Positions 1-11,419 of a DNA stretch of 64,000 nt are shown here, in pieces. A program made the position numbers and the translations under genes. Under the pieces are notes generated by a model. That model saw only the letters and a program-made list of their open reading frames with translations, was not told the DNA's origin and searched no databases. Within the stretch, counting starts at the first letter, position 1; each line of letters begins with the position of its first letter. The stretch is from NCBI GenBank assembly GCA_949592205.1, contig CATIUR010000004.1:97300337-97364336 (forward strand), written 5' to 3'. The stretch comes from Helichrysum umbraculigerum. Taxonomy: Eukaryota; Streptophyta; Magnoliopsida; Asterales; Asteraceae.

Positions 1-294
1 ATTACTGCTCATAAAGGTTTTAAAGGAACACACCTTTTGCTTTGGCGGTGAAATCGTACCAAACACAGGATGAGATGATTCAGCCTCTTTTTGTTGTTTA
101 TACATTCTAAGTGCTTGGTTTTCCTCTTCCAATTGAAGTAGATACTGATCCCTTTCTGCCTCCTCTCTAGCATGGAAAGAAGTACCAGCATTCTCATTCC
201 GATCATCATGAGTCTCAGCAGCAACTTCAGGCCTTGAGGCATTATTAGGGTTAACAGGTAGTTGCTCGTTATCCGCCATATCTGTAAATACCAT
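1..294 (-). pseudogene. 5' end of chromovirus gag-pol, upstream duplicate (cut by window edge)
   Basis: This is the first 98 codons of the same gag-pol frame that is complete at 9231-4717; the start codon is at 294 and the frame runs off the left edge. It differs from the other copy by few or no bases. It belongs to the upstream unit of the 8937-bp tandem duplication, so the rest of this copy, if present, lies before the window. I cannot tell whether that copy is complete. The visible part covers the N-terminal gag region with a short acidic, glutamate-rich helix. Confidence 0.8.
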
Positions 295-440
295 AACAAC
301 TTACAAATCATTAGTCGTTAGCACCTATTCTACTAACCGATTCACATTCAGTACATAATCCCTTTCCCAAGAATGTTTGACACAACACAATCAAAGTTTA
401 GGATTGAACATACAATCATATTCAATTGCCCTAAACTATT

Positions 441-452
441 GCTCTGATACCA
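441..452 (-). other. Primer-binding site, upstream copy
   Basis: On the minus strand this reads TGGTATCAGAGC, the usual plant primer-binding site for initiator methionine tRNA. It lies 3 nt inside the LTR edge at 456. It is the duplicate of the site at 9378-9389. Confidence 0.85.
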
Positions 453-455
453 ACT

Positions 456-2482
456 TATAACGCCCCTCATTTAATACCACAATATAATATTAAGTTTGGC
501 GGAAGCGACTACTTGAAATACATATTCAATTAAAACCTGCTAGAAATTTTCGCAACCCTTTATACAATATGTTTAACTACGAAACAAACATAGTTAACAT
601 GTTTACAAACCCGGGGCATTATATACTATAAAACATTATTTATTACAAACTGGATCAGAGTTGCAAGTTTCAAACATTCCCAGCATCAAAACGTCCCTTC
701 CTGGCTACCCACATAATTAAACATAACCTGCAGGAAGTAAATTGAGGGATTAGCACGAAGCTAAGTGAATGAATAATCAACTACAATTCAATTTAGCTAG
801 CAATCTGTTCACAATCAATAATGCAACAAATATCGTCAAGAGGAACGGTGGTTCCTAAGGACCCTGTTCCGGGTGGCCCCATCAGAACACTTACATCAAC
901 TGTAGGCCAAAACAGTGATTAACCGCTAACTAAATGCTAATCTCTATCAACACATGTACGCAACCCTGTGTTGACCAACATTAGCAATCAAGTCCAACCG
1001 ACAATCTAGTTGACCTCTGTATTCATCAATCAAGCTCACAGGCTAATCAAACCACCAATCAAATGGCATATCATTTTCAAGTTAACATTCTATCAATAGT
1101 AATCCTATAATTACTGATTGAAATCAAACTGACACAACCAAATGAAACTATGAGTTTCAAATCCACTCACCTGATTCGTCTCAGTTACTTACTCGGCAGT
1201 CTTATCTCGCTGAGCCCTTGGATTATCTGAGAACATAAAATCAATCATAAGTTAGTAATTTGTTTTCAACTAATGGTACTTATGTAATTAAACACATTAC
1301 ATAAGTAATCACATTGTTAATCAATTCCAAACATAAGTAACAATAATATCTTTCTACAAAAGTGCCACTAAAACATCAATAAAGTGCCACTAAAGGAATA
1401 TTATATACAATACTCAGTCGACGTTAAACTTCTTTACTAAGTCTCATAACTCATTAGAATTATCCACATTATAACATATATTTTCAATGGATAAGTGCCA
1501 CTAAAGTACCACCTAAATGCCACTAAAGGAATATGACATAAGAAGTGCCACTAAAAACACCATCTTCCAAACACTTATGCATTTTCAAATTTTGCAAAAC
1601 TCATCAAATTTATTCATGCAAACGCGATCCGGGAAGTAATGGCTGGATCGCGTTCGCCCTTAGAAAAAGTTCTGTCACCGTTTTACACTTGGGAACGCGA
1701 TCCGGGAACTAGGGCTGGATCGCGTTCATAAGAAGAAAACGTTATGGAATCAATTTTTCATTAGGCAACGCGATCCGGGCAAGAGTCCAGGATCGCGTTC
1801 CTACGCGTTTTAGCTCAGGTGCAGACCTGCAAACACATAGCTCAACCCAACTTCATATATCATCATTTCCATCATATGAATCTCAGTTTTGAAGTTACTA
1901 AACACTCAAATAACACCACATATCATTGTATAACAACATTTCACACATCAATTGACTACCAAAATCAATTAGTAACCTTACTTCAATATGATCAAGTTCA
2001 TGAAACTAACATCATAATACTTACACTTTGAAGAAGATGATGATGATGATGATGCAAACTAGCTAAGATCCAGATCAAATCAACTCAAGATCACCTGTTT
2101 TAATTCTTTGGTTGCAAGGGTTAAGGATTTAAAGGTTTTTAGCTTTAGGGTTTATGGTTTCCAAAAAGGGAAAGTGTAAAAATTTCCTAAAAAGGAAATA
2201 TTTAAGGCGGTTAAGATTTTACACCGACCCGTATCCATTTAAAACTAGTCCCTTTTTAATCTATTGCTTGGAACCTAAAAAAAAACATTTGCGAGAAACT
2301 TCTTTTATTGCACCGTCAACTATAGTAAATCAAAACAATCAATAATTTACTAAGCACAATAAGTCTTGAGGCTTATTTAACTAAGTTTCGCAATTTAAAC
2401 ATATTTATCAAATAATTTCTAATACAGTTAAATATATCAATTTAAAATTAGAAATTACCGGACCAGAAGAGAGGATGTTACA
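456..2482 (-). repeat. 5' LTR of the chromovirus, upstream duplicate (2027 bp)
   Basis: On the minus strand the LTR begins TGTAACATCC at 2482 and ends GGGGCGTTATA at 456, followed by the primer-binding site. It equals 9393-11419 at a constant offset of 8937. Inside, reading the minus strand: a CATCATCATC run near 2050, a splice-donor-like GTAAGTAT at 2024, three inverted-repeat pairs of ACGCGATCC type at 1622-1800, a composite CAG|GTGAGT at 1173-1165, a TTAGC/GCTAA hairpin at 764-750 and a CTGCAG|G acceptor at 728. The short open frames here (for example 1819-2031) have no coding support. Confidence 0.88.
1622..1800. repeat. Three inverted-repeat pairs of ACGCGATCC type
   Basis: Three hairpin-forming pairs sit in about 180 bp. 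Each has an AACGCGATCCGGG-like left arm and a GGATCGCGTTC-like right arm, separated by roughly 10-15 nt. The same cluster recurs at about 3804-3983 and 10559-10737. It lies inside the putative LTR intron. Confidence 0.8.
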
Positions 2483-3679
2483 AAAATACTTCAACAAAAT
2501 TTATCAAGGGATTATTTACATTTTTAAACGTATAATTTAACGTTTTAAATAATTAAATTATGTTTAACGAGCGAGAAAACGAACACCGCATGGCGCGCGA
2601 TAGCAGGGAATTAAAATTGGTGAAGCCCACCCCATGGACCACACCGAATTTTCAGCCAAAAAGGGGGGGAAAAACCCCACCCTCTTTCTCATTTCATCAT
2701 CACCACTTCTTTTCTTCTCTCTCTCTCTTCTTCATTTCTCTCAAACAAATACCAACCACCATCATCAAAAATCAACAAATAACAACCCAAAACGCACTCG
2801 AATCATCAAGCTTGTTTGGAATAAAAGAACCACGGTATCACGATCTACAACTTCATCTTTTCAGAATTTTGATTCCTCACCGTTTAAGTTTCCAACAAAA
2901 ACCCGAAACTCTTCGATTTCACTCATTTTTACATGTTTGTAGTTTATATAAGCTTAAAATGTCCATATAAGGGTTGGGTAAAAGATTTGGAACAAGTGGT
3001 CGCCGGAAAACACGTTTTCGGCTCAAAATCCGGCGAACAGTTGGAAGTGTCGCTAGTGTGCCAAAAACAGTACTAGCGACACTAGCCAAGTGTCGCTATG
3101 CCTAAGTGTCGCCCCTATAGCGACACTACTTAAGTGTCGCTGAATTACTTAACCAGATTTAACTTAGCTACACTCCCTTAGTGACGCCAAAATTCATAAG
3201 TGTCGCCATAGCGACACTACTCAAGTGTCGCCCAACTATTGAAAATCAGAAATATAGCGACACTTAATAAGTGTCGCCTAAGCCTGTAGCAACACTAGCT
3301 TAGTGTCGCCAAAAACAGAATATTTACAACTTTTTACTAAGTGTTGAGACTTAAATTTTATCACTTGATTTCACCAAAATTCAAGTCCAGATGCATTTTT
3401 CGAGCTGACCTGGCATCTCGACCCCAGCCAGGGGCCAGCCCCTTGGACCCCGCCAGGGGTTGCCACCCCTGGAACCCCGCTAACCAAGGGCGCTGCCCCC
3501 GGACCCCCGTCACCTAAAAGTTTGTAAACACTGTTTAAGTACAACACTTCAAAATAAAAATAATAATATCGAGGTTATTATTACAAACAATCACCAACGG
3601 GCCGTACACGTTTTTCGAAACTTAAGTCAATCAACCAAATCGTAGTAATTTGGACAAGTCAAATCAACCAAATCGGAGT
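2483..3679 (+). repeat. Fragment of an older plus-strand LTR (duplicate of 11420-12616)
   Basis: This stretch is the flank next to the chromovirus LTR, copied along with it. It holds a pyrimidine and CAT-rich leader (2690-2880), an array of AGTGTCGC/GCGACACT inverted motifs (3040-3310) and a GC-rich block (3415-3515). It stops abruptly at 3679, where the duplication junction jumps back into the chromovirus LTR. The splice-donor-like site present at 11821 is destroyed here (CG at 11820-11821 reads TT at 2883-2884). Confidence 0.85.
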
Positions 3680-4662
3680 GCCACTAAAGTACCACCTAAA
3701 TGCCACTAAAGGAATATGACATAAGAAGTGCCACTAAAAACACCATCTTCCAAACACTTATGCATTTTCAAATTTTGCAAAACTCATCAAATTTATTCAT
3801 GCAAACGCGATCCGGGAAGTAATGGCTGGATCGCGTTCGCCCTTAGAAAAAGTTCTGTCACCGTTTTACACTTGGGAACGCGATCCGGGAACTAGGGCTG
3901 GATCGCGTTCATAAGAAGAAAACGTTATGGAATCAATTTTTCATTAGGCAACGCGATCCGGGCAAGAGTCCAGGATCGCGTTCCTACGCGTTTTAGCTCA
4001 GGTGCAGACCTGCAAACACACAGCTCAACCCAACTTCATATATCATCATTTCCATCATATGAATCTCAGTTTTGAAGTTACTAAACACTCAAATAACACC
4101 ACATATCATTGTATAACAACATTTCACACATCAATTGACTACCAAAATCAATTAGTAACCTTACTTCAATATGATCAAGTTCATGAAACTAACATCATAA
4201 TACTTACACTTTGAAGAAGATGATGATGACGATGCAAACTAGCTAAGATCCAGATCAAATCAACTCAAGATCACCTGTTTTAATTCTTTGGTTGCAAGGG
4301 TTAAGGATTTAAAGGTTTTTAGCTTTAGGGTTTATGGTTTCCAAAAAGGGAAAGTGTAAAACTTTCCTAAAAAGGAAATATTTAAGGCGGTTAAGATTTT
4401 ACACCGACCCGTATCCACTTAAAACTAGTCCCTTTTTAATCTATTGCCTGGAACCTAAAAAAAAACATTTGCGAGAAACTTCTTTTATTGCACCGTCAAC
4501 TATAGTAAATCAAAACAATCAATAATTTACTAAGCACAATAAGTCCTGAGGCTTATTTAACTAAGTTTCGCAATTTAAACATATTTATCAAATAATTTCT
4601 AATACAGTTAAATACATCAATTTAAAATTAGAAATTACCGGACCAGAAGAGAGGATGTTAAA
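3677..4662 (-). repeat. 3' LTR of the chromovirus, truncated (986 bp)
   Basis: This matches the first half (minus-strand reading) of the 5' LTR, 10434-11419, with about eight substitutions and one 3-bp deletion. The missing half was lost at the tandem-duplication junction at 3676-3680. The edge next to the polypurine tract reads TTTAACATCC instead of TGTAACATCC, so the canonical TG terminus is mutated. The low divergence between the two LTRs points to a young insertion. Confidence 0.87.
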
Positions 4663-4665
4663 ATT

Positions 4666-4676
4666 CTCCCCCCCTT
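4666..4676 (-). other. Polypurine tract of the chromovirus
   Basis: On the minus strand AAGGGGGGGAGA sits directly before the 3' LTR. The GGGGACGAAAT block typical of plant chromoviruses lies a few bases upstream. Confidence 0.85.
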
Positions 4677-4716
4677 AAGAAGATTTCGTCCCCGAAATCT
4701 CATCACGATCAAACAA

Positions 4717-7700
4717 TCAAGGATATCTGGATCTCATACTATCCTCAGTCTCCCAAGTTAGATTTTCACCTAAACTATGTTTCCATTTCACTAACACCAT
4801 GGGAATCTGTTTCTTCCTAAGTTTAGTAACTTTTCTGTCAAGAAGTTCTACTGGTTCTTCAACTAACTTCTGACTCTGATCAACTTTCAAATCTTTCAAA
4901 GGAAGAATTTGAGACTGGTCTTCAACGTTACATTTCCTCAAATAACAAATGTTAAACGTATCATGAATACCAGCAAGCTCTGGAGGAAGATCCAATGTAA
5001 CAGACTGATCATTAACAATCTGACGAATTCTAAACGGTCCAATATATCGAGGAGCCAATTTGCCACGTTTCCCAAACCGTATTACCCCTTTCCAAGGTGA
5101 AACTTTCAGATAAACAAGTTCACCTTCAACAAAAATAACAGGTCGACGTTTAGGATCTGCATATTGTTTCTGTCTATCACGTGCAGCTTTCAACTTTTCA
5201 CGAGCCACTGCTACTTTATCAGCTGTCATCTGAACAATATCTGGACCTGCAAACTGTTTCTCACCTGCCTCTAGCCAACAAGTTGGAGTTCTACAACGAC
5301 GTCCATAAAGCATTTCATATGGAGGCATGCCAATACTAGAATGATAAGAGTTATTATAAGCAAACTCAACCAATGGCAAATGAGAATCCCAAGAACCACC
5401 ATACTCTAGAATACAAGCTCTTAACATATCCTCAAGCGTCTGAATCGTGCGTTCTGACTGACCATCGGTTTGAGGATGATAAGCTGTACTAAGATTCACA
5501 CGTGTACCCAATTCATGTTGCAAACTCTGCCAGAAATGAGATACAAACCTCGGATCTCTATCAGATACAATCGATAATGGAATACCATGCCGAGAAACAA
5601 TCTCATTTACATACAACTGTGCAAGTTTACTCAAAGATGCAGTTTCACTAGAAGCGAGAAAATGAGCACTCTTGGTCAATCGATCAACAATAACCCAAAC
5701 CATATCATTTCCTTGGGCAGTTCGAGGCAACTTGGTTACAAAATCCATAGTCAAATGTTCCCACTTCCATTCAGGAATCTCAAGCTGTTTCAACGACCCA
5801 TACGGCTTCTGATGTTCAGCTTTAACTAGAGAACAAATATGACAAGAACTAACAAACCTTGCTACATCCATCTTCATTGTAGGCCACCAATAGAAAGGTT
5901 TCAAGTCATTATACATTTTAGTACTTCCAGGATGTACAGAAAATCTGGACTTATGGGCTTCATTCAGAATAACATCCCGAAGACCACCAAATAAAGGAAT
6001 CCAAACACGAGACTGAAAGGTTTTTAATCCTCTCGAATCATCCAATAACAATTCCTTTCGATTCAACATAATTTCAGATTTCAAATTATGATCTAACAAA
6101 GCCTCTAACTGTGCAGCTTTAATCCGACCCACCAAATCAGAAGAAACTTCTAAACGCATAACATAAACTCGATCAGAAGTTACCTTGCGGCTTAAAGCAT
6201 CAGCAACCACGTTGGCTTTTCCTGGATGGTATTTAATTTCACAATCATAATCCTTGATTAATTCCAACCATCGTCTCTGCCGCATATTCAACTCTTGCTG
6301 TGAAAATATATACTGAAGACTCTTGTGATCTGTACAAATAGCACATTTGGTACCGTACAAGTAATGCCTCCAGATTTTCAAAGCAAACACAACAGCTACA
6401 AGTTCTAAATCATGGGTAGGATAATTTCTTTCATGAGGTTTGAGCTGACGAGAAGCATAAGCAATCACACGATCTCGCTGCATTAAAACACAACCCAAAC
6501 CAGCAATCGATGCATCACAATAAACAACAAAATCATCGGACCCATCTGCCAATGCTAACACAGGAGCCTGACATAACAACTGTTTCAGATTCTGAAAAGC
6601 AGCTTCCTGTTGTTCAGCCCATACAAACTTTTCATCCTTACGGGTTAGTTTAGTCAATGAACCGGCAATTTTAGAAAAATCTTTAATAAACTTCCGGTAA
6701 TAACCCGCCAAACCAAGAAAACTCTTTATTTCTGAAGCAGACTTTGGAGCTTTCCAATTCATTACAGCTTCAATTTTCGAAGGATCAACTTTAACACCCT
6801 CATTACAAATGATATGACCCAAAAACTGTACTTCCCGAATCCAAAATTCGCATTTCGAAAACTTTGCATACAATTGTTCTCTCTTTAAGGTTTCCAATAC
6901 TAACCTCAAATGCATTCCATGTTCTGATTCGGATTTAGAATATACTAATATATCATCGATAAACACAATCACAAATTTATCAAGAAAAGGTCGACATACA
7001 CGGTTCATCAAATCCATAAAAACTGCGGGAGCATTCGTCAAACCAAAAGGCATAACCAGGAATTCAAAATGACCATACCTGGTTCTAAATGCAGTTTTAG
7101 GAATATCACAATCCCTAACACGAACTTGATGATAACCTGATCTCAAATCAATCTTTGAATAAAATGAAGATCCCTGCAACTGATCAAATAAATCATCTAT
7201 CCGAGGCAGAGGATATTTATTCTTTACTGTCCTTTTATTCAATTCCCTATAATCAATGCACATTCTAAAAGACCCATCTTTCTTTTTCACAAACAGAACT
7301 GGTGCACCCCAGGGAGAAGAACTAGGTCTAATAAACCCTTTATCCAACAACTCCTGTATCTGATTCATCATTTCACGTATCTCAGACGGAGCTAATCTAT
7401 AAGGGGCTTTGGCTATAGGTGAAGAGCCAGGAACAAGATCAATTTGGTATTCAACTTCCCTAACCGGTGGTAAACCAGGTAATTCATCAGGGAATACTTC
7501 CGGATACTCAGAAACAACCGGTACATCAGAGAGGGACTTCTTTTCTAACTTAACATCAATCACATAAGCTAGATACGATTCACAGCCCTTAGACAAAGAT
7601 TTCCTAGCTTTCATCATACTAATCAAAGGTATAGAAACATTATCCCATTCTCCTCGAGCCACGACATATGACTTTTCAGAGATTGGAATTCTAATCAGCT

Positions 7701-9231
7701 TATTGTGGCAATCTATGCTTGCTTTATACTGACTTAACCAATCCATACCAATAATCACATCAAAACTAGCAATTGGCATCAACAGAAAGGAAATTGGGAA
7801 AGTCTGGCTATCTATTATAATACTAGCTCCAATTACCGAGGTGGTAACAGGAACCGACTTGCCACAAGCTATTTCTACTTCAACAGGGTTTATAATCACA
7901 GTAGGCATCAATTTCAACTTATCACAGAAACACACAGATACAAAAGAACAATTTGCACCAGAATCAAACAAAACACGAGCTGGTACAGAATTTACAAGAA
8001 AATTACCCGTGATCACGTCATCTGTATGGACAGCTTCATCAACTGTCATTTGAAAAGCCCTACTAACTGTAGATGGCGGATTCTTCCGCTTCTGACCGGA
8101 AGAAGCTGATGAACCAACAACTGTCCCCGAACCCTGTCTCTTAGCCTCAGAACACTGATTTGCACGATGACCTTCCTTATGGCAATTCCAACACACATAA
8201 GTGGGAAAAACACAATCTTTGGCTTCATGCCCAATCACACCACATTTTACACATCTAGTGGTTTGCACAGTACACGGCCCAAAATGTCTAGCTCTACACT
8301 TAATACACCAATTGGGACGATCAGAAGTACCACCACGACTTTCTTGTTTCTTACCCTGCTGATTTCCTTGCCACCGTTGCTTACCTTTACCAGAAGATTC
8401 ACTCTTAGATTTCTGAGAAACCATTTCTTTACTTGATGCCTGTTGAGGTTTTAAATCACTGTCAACAGATCGAGCTAACATGAAAGCTTGAGAAAGAGAG
8501 CCAGCTAATCTCACTGAAGTTCGATACTGATTAGGTAAAGTACCCACAAACTGTTCTATCTGAGTTCTCTCATCAGGAACCCACTGCTGAACAAACCTGA
8601 GTTTCTCTGTAAACTGATTTATCAAATCATCCATTGACATGTTATCAGTTAATTGCAAATCCATAAACTCTTTTCTAATCCGAGCTATATCATAGTTTGA
8701 ACAATACTGCTTACAAACTTCATTACGAAAATCAGACCATCGGATAGATGCTTTCTGAAAAGAAGTTAATACAGAAGTAATCGAATCCCACCAATTCATA
8801 GCTGCTCCTTTTAAAAGTTGAGTTGCATAGGGAACTTTTAACTCTTCTTCACATTGGCAAACTTCAAATTTCTTTTCAATATCCCTCAACCAATCAAGAG
8901 TTACCGAAGGATTTGTACTACCAGAATACACAGACGGATTACTGCTCATAAAGGTTTTAAAGGAACACACCTTTTGCTTTGGCGGTGAAATCGTACCAAA
9001 CACAGGATGAGATGATTCAGCCTCTTTTTGTTGTTTATACATTCTAAGTGCTTGGTTTTCCTCTTCCAATTGAAGTAGATACTGATCCCTTTCTGCCTCC
9101 TCTCTAGCATGGAAAGAAGTACCAGCATTCTCATTCCGATCATCATGAGTCTCAGCAGCAACTTCAGGCCTTGAGGCATTATTAGGGTTAACAGGTAGTT
9201 GCTCGTTATCCGCCATATCTGTAAATACCAT
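4717..9231 (-). CDS. Ty3/gypsy gag-pol polyprotein, chromovirus (Tekay/Del-like), open frame of 1504 codons
   Basis: One uninterrupted polyprotein in the order gag, protease, reverse transcriptase, RNase H, integrase, chromodomain-like tail, which is the Ty3/gypsy order. Visible landmarks: gag about 80-250; two CX2CX4HX4C zinc knuckles at C327-C340 and C347-C360; protease DSGA at 423-426; reverse transcriptase about 600-800 with FIDD at 757-760; RNase H acids near D906, E943, D968; integrase zinc region H1093/H1100/C1130/C1133; integrase D1163, D1224, E1260. Residues about 1450-1504 resemble the chromodomain of Tekay/Del elements (pattern LVKW...WE.E). A start at M6 (9216) is possible instead of M1. 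There is no stop or frameshift, so it may still be functional. Clade assignment is by eye. Confidence 0.93.
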   Translation of the reverse strand: MVFTDMADNEQLPVNPNNASRPEVAAETHDDRNENAGTSFHAREEAERDQYLLQLEEENQALRMYKQQKEAESSHPVFGTISPPKQKVCSFKTFMSSNPSVYSGSTNPSVTLDWLRDIEKKFEVCQCEEELKVPYATQLLKGAAMNWWDSITSVLTSFQKASIRWSDFRNEVCKQYCSNYDIARIRKEFMDLQLTDNMSMDDLINQFTEKLRFVQQWVPDERTQIEQFVGTLPNQYRTSVRLAGSLSQAFMLARSVDSDLKPQQASSKEMVSQKSKSESSGKGKQRWQGNQQGKKQESRGGTSDRPNWCIKCRARHFGPCTVQTTRCVKCGVIGHEAKDCVFPTYVCWNCHKEGHRANQCSEAKRQGSGTVVGSSASSGQKRKNPPSTVSRAFQMTVDEAVHTDDVITGNFLVNSVPARVLFDSGANCSFVSVCFCDKLKLMPTVIINPVEVEIACGKSVPVTTSVIGASIIIDSQTFPISFLLMPIASFDVIIGMDWLSQYKASIDCHNKLIRIPISEKSYVVARGEWDNVSIPLISMMKARKSLSKGCESYLAYVIDVKLEKKSLSDVPVVSEYPEVFPDELPGLPPVREVEYQIDLVPGSSPIAKAPYRLAPSEIREMMNQIQELLDKGFIRPSSSPWGAPVLFVKKKDGSFRMCIDYRELNKRTVKNKYPLPRIDDLFDQLQGSSFYSKIDLRSGYHQVRVRDCDIPKTAFRTRYGHFEFLVMPFGLTNAPAVFMDLMNRVCRPFLDKFVIVFIDDILVYSKSESEHGMHLRLVLETLKREQLYAKFSKCEFWIREVQFLGHIICNEGVKVDPSKIEAVMNWKAPKSASEIKSFLGLAGYYRKFIKDFSKIAGSLTKLTRKDEKFVWAEQQEAAFQNLKQLLCQAPVLALADGSDDFVVYCDASIAGLGCVLMQRDRVIAYASRQLKPHERNYPTHDLELVAVVFALKIWRHYLYGTKCAICTDHKSLQYIFSQQELNMRQRRWLELIKDYDCEIKYHPGKANVVADALSRKVTSDRVYVMRLEVSSDLVGRIKAAQLEALLDHNLKSEIMLNRKELLLDDSRGLKTFQSRVWIPLFGGLRDVILNEAHKSRFSVHPGSTKMYNDLKPFYWWPTMKMDVARFVSSCHICSLVKAEHQKPYGSLKQLEIPEWKWEHLTMDFVTKLPRTAQGNDMVWVIVDRLTKSAHFLASSETASLSKLAQLYVNEIVSRHGIPLSIVSDRDPRFVSHFWQSLQHELGTRVNLSTAYHPQTDGQSERTIQTLEDMLRACILEYGGSWDSHLPLVEFAYNNSYHSSIGMPPYEMLYGRRCRTPTCWLEAGEKQFAGPDIVQMTADKVAVAREKLKAARDRQKQYADPKRRPVIFVEGELVYLKVSPWKGVIRFGKRGKLAPRYIGPFRIRQIVNDQSVTLDLPPELAGIHDTFNICYLRKCNVEDQSQILPLKDLKVDQSQKLVEEPVELLDRKVTKLRKKQIPMVLVKWKHSLGENLTWETEDSMRSRYP

Positions 9232-9377
9232 AACAACTTACAAATCATTAGTCGTTAGCACCTATTCTACTAACCGATTCACATTCAGTACATAATCCCT
9301 TTCCCAAGAATGTTTGACACAACACAATCAAAGTTTAGGATTGAACATACAATCATATTCAATTGCCCTAAACTATT

Positions 9378-9389
9378 GCTCTGATACCA
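9378..9389 (-). other. Primer-binding site (initiator Met tRNA type)
   Basis: The minus strand reads TGGTATCAGAGC, separated from the 5' LTR edge at 9393 by 3 nt. The gag start codon follows about 150 nt downstream. Confidence 0.9.
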
Positions 9390-9392
9390 ACT

Positions 9393-11419
9393 TATAACGC
9401 CCCTCATTTAATACCACAATATAATATTAAGTTTGGCGGAAGCGACTACTTGAAATACATATTCAATTAAAACCTGCTAGAAATTTTCGCAACCCTTTAT
9501 ACAATATGTTTAACTACGAAACAAACATAGTTAACATGTTTACAAACCCGGGGCATTATATACTATAAAACATTATTTATTACAAACTGGATCAGAGTTG
9601 CAAGTTTCAAACATTCCCAGCATCAAAACGTCCCTTCCTGGCTACCCACATAATTAAACATAACCTGCAGGAAGTAAATTGAGGGATTAGCACGAAGCTA
9701 AGTGAATGAATAATCAACTACAATTCAATTTAGCTAGCAATCTGTTCACAATCAATAATGCAACAAATATCGTCAAGAGGAACGGTGGTTCCTAAGGACC
9801 CTGTTCCGGGTGGCCCCATCAGAACACTTACATCAACTGTAGGCCAAAACAGTGATTAACCGCTAACTAAATGCTAATCTCTATCAACACATGTACGCAA
9901 CCCTGTGTTGACCAACATTAGCAATCAAGTCCAACCGACAATCTAGTTGACCTCTGTATTCATCAATCAAGCTCACAGGCTAATCAAACCACCAATCAAA
10001 TGGCATATCATTTTCAAGTTAACATTCTATCAATAGTAATCCTATAATTACTGATTGAAATCAAACTGACACAACCAAATGAAACTATGAGTTTCAAATC
10101 CACTCACCTGATTCGTCTCAGTTACTTACTCGGCAGTCTTATCTCGCTGAGCCCTTGGATTATCTGAGAACATAAAATCAATCATAAGTTAGTAATTTGT
10201 TTTCAACTAATGGTACTTATGTAATTAAACACATTACATAAGTAATCACATTGTTAATCAATTCCAAACATAAGTAACAATAATATCTTTCTACAAAAGT
10301 GCCACTAAAACATTAATAAAGTGCCACTAAAGGAATATTATATACAATACTCAGTCGACGTTAAACTTCTTTACTAAGTCTCATAACTCATTAGAATTAT
10401 CCACATTATAACATATATTTTCAATGGATAAGTGCCACTAAAGTACCACCTAAATGCCACTAAAGGAATATGACATAAGAAGTGCCACTAAAAACACCAT
10501 CTTCCAAACACTTATGCATTTTCAAATTTTGCAAAACTCATCAAATTTATTCATGCAAACGCGATCCGGGAAGTAATGGCTGGATCGCGTTCGCCCTTAG
10601 AAAAAGTTCTGTCACCGTTTTACACTTGGGAACGCGATCCGGGAACTAGGGCTGGATCGCGTTCATAAGAAGAAAACGTTATGGAATCAATTTTTCATTA
10701 GGCAACGCGATCCGGGCAAGAGTCCAGGATCGCGTTCCTACGCGTTTTAGCTCAGGTGCAGACCTGCAAACACATAGCTCAACCCAACTTCATATATCAT
10801 CATTTCCATCATATGAATCTCAGTTTTGAAGTTACTAAACACTCAAATAACACCACATATCATTGTATAACAACATTTCACACATCAATTGACTACCAAA
10901 ATCAATTAGTAACCTTACTTCAATATGATCAAGTTCATGAAACTAACATCATAATACTTACACTTTGAAGAAGATGATGATGATGATGATGCAAACTAGC
11001 TAAGATCCAGATCAAATCAACTCAAGATCACCTGTTTTAATTCTTTGGTTGCAAGGGTTAAGGATTTAAAGGTTTTTAGCTTTAGGGTTTATGGTTTCCA
11101 AAAAGGGAAAGTGTAAAAATTTCCTAAAAAGGAAATATTTAAGGCGGTTAAGATTTTACACCGACCCGTATCCATTTAAAACTAGTCCCTTTTTAATCTA
11201 TTGCTTGGAACCTAAAAAAAAACATTTGCGAGAAACTTCTTTTATTGCACCGTCAACTATAGTAAATCAAAACAATCAATAATTTACTAAGCACAATAAG
11301 TCTTGAGGCTTATTTAACTAAGTTTCGCAATTTAAACATATTTATCAAATAATTTCTAATACAGTTAAATATATCAATTTAAAATTAGAAATTACCGGAC
11401 CAGAAGAGAGGATGTTACA
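9393..11419 (-). repeat. 5' LTR of the chromovirus (2027 bp)
   Basis: Minus-strand start TGTAACATCC at 11419 and end GTTATA at 9393; the expected terminal CA is mutated to TA. Minus-strand order inside: CAT run near 10985, donor-like GTAAGTAT at 10961, three ACGCGATCC inverted pairs at 10559-10737, CAG|GTGAGT at 10110-10102, TTAGC/GCTAA hairpin at 9701-9687, CTGCAG|G acceptor at 9665. The putative leader intron is therefore about 1.3 kb. Confidence 0.9.

Noticed and set aside
9..311. 100-codon frame starting MICKLL, repeated at 8946-9248
   Set aside because: It is a different phase of the gag start; the real gag frame covers the same bases.
1622..1800. CRISPR-like array (repeats with similar spacing; also at 11980-12250 and 39838-40108)
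   Set aside because: Repeat units are too short and degenerate, occur in both orientations and recur in plant LTRs; there are no cas genes.
1819..2031. 70-codon frame conserved at 4002-4214 and 10756-10968
   Set aside because: Conservation is explained by LTR identity. It lies on the strand opposite to LTR transcription and has no domain.
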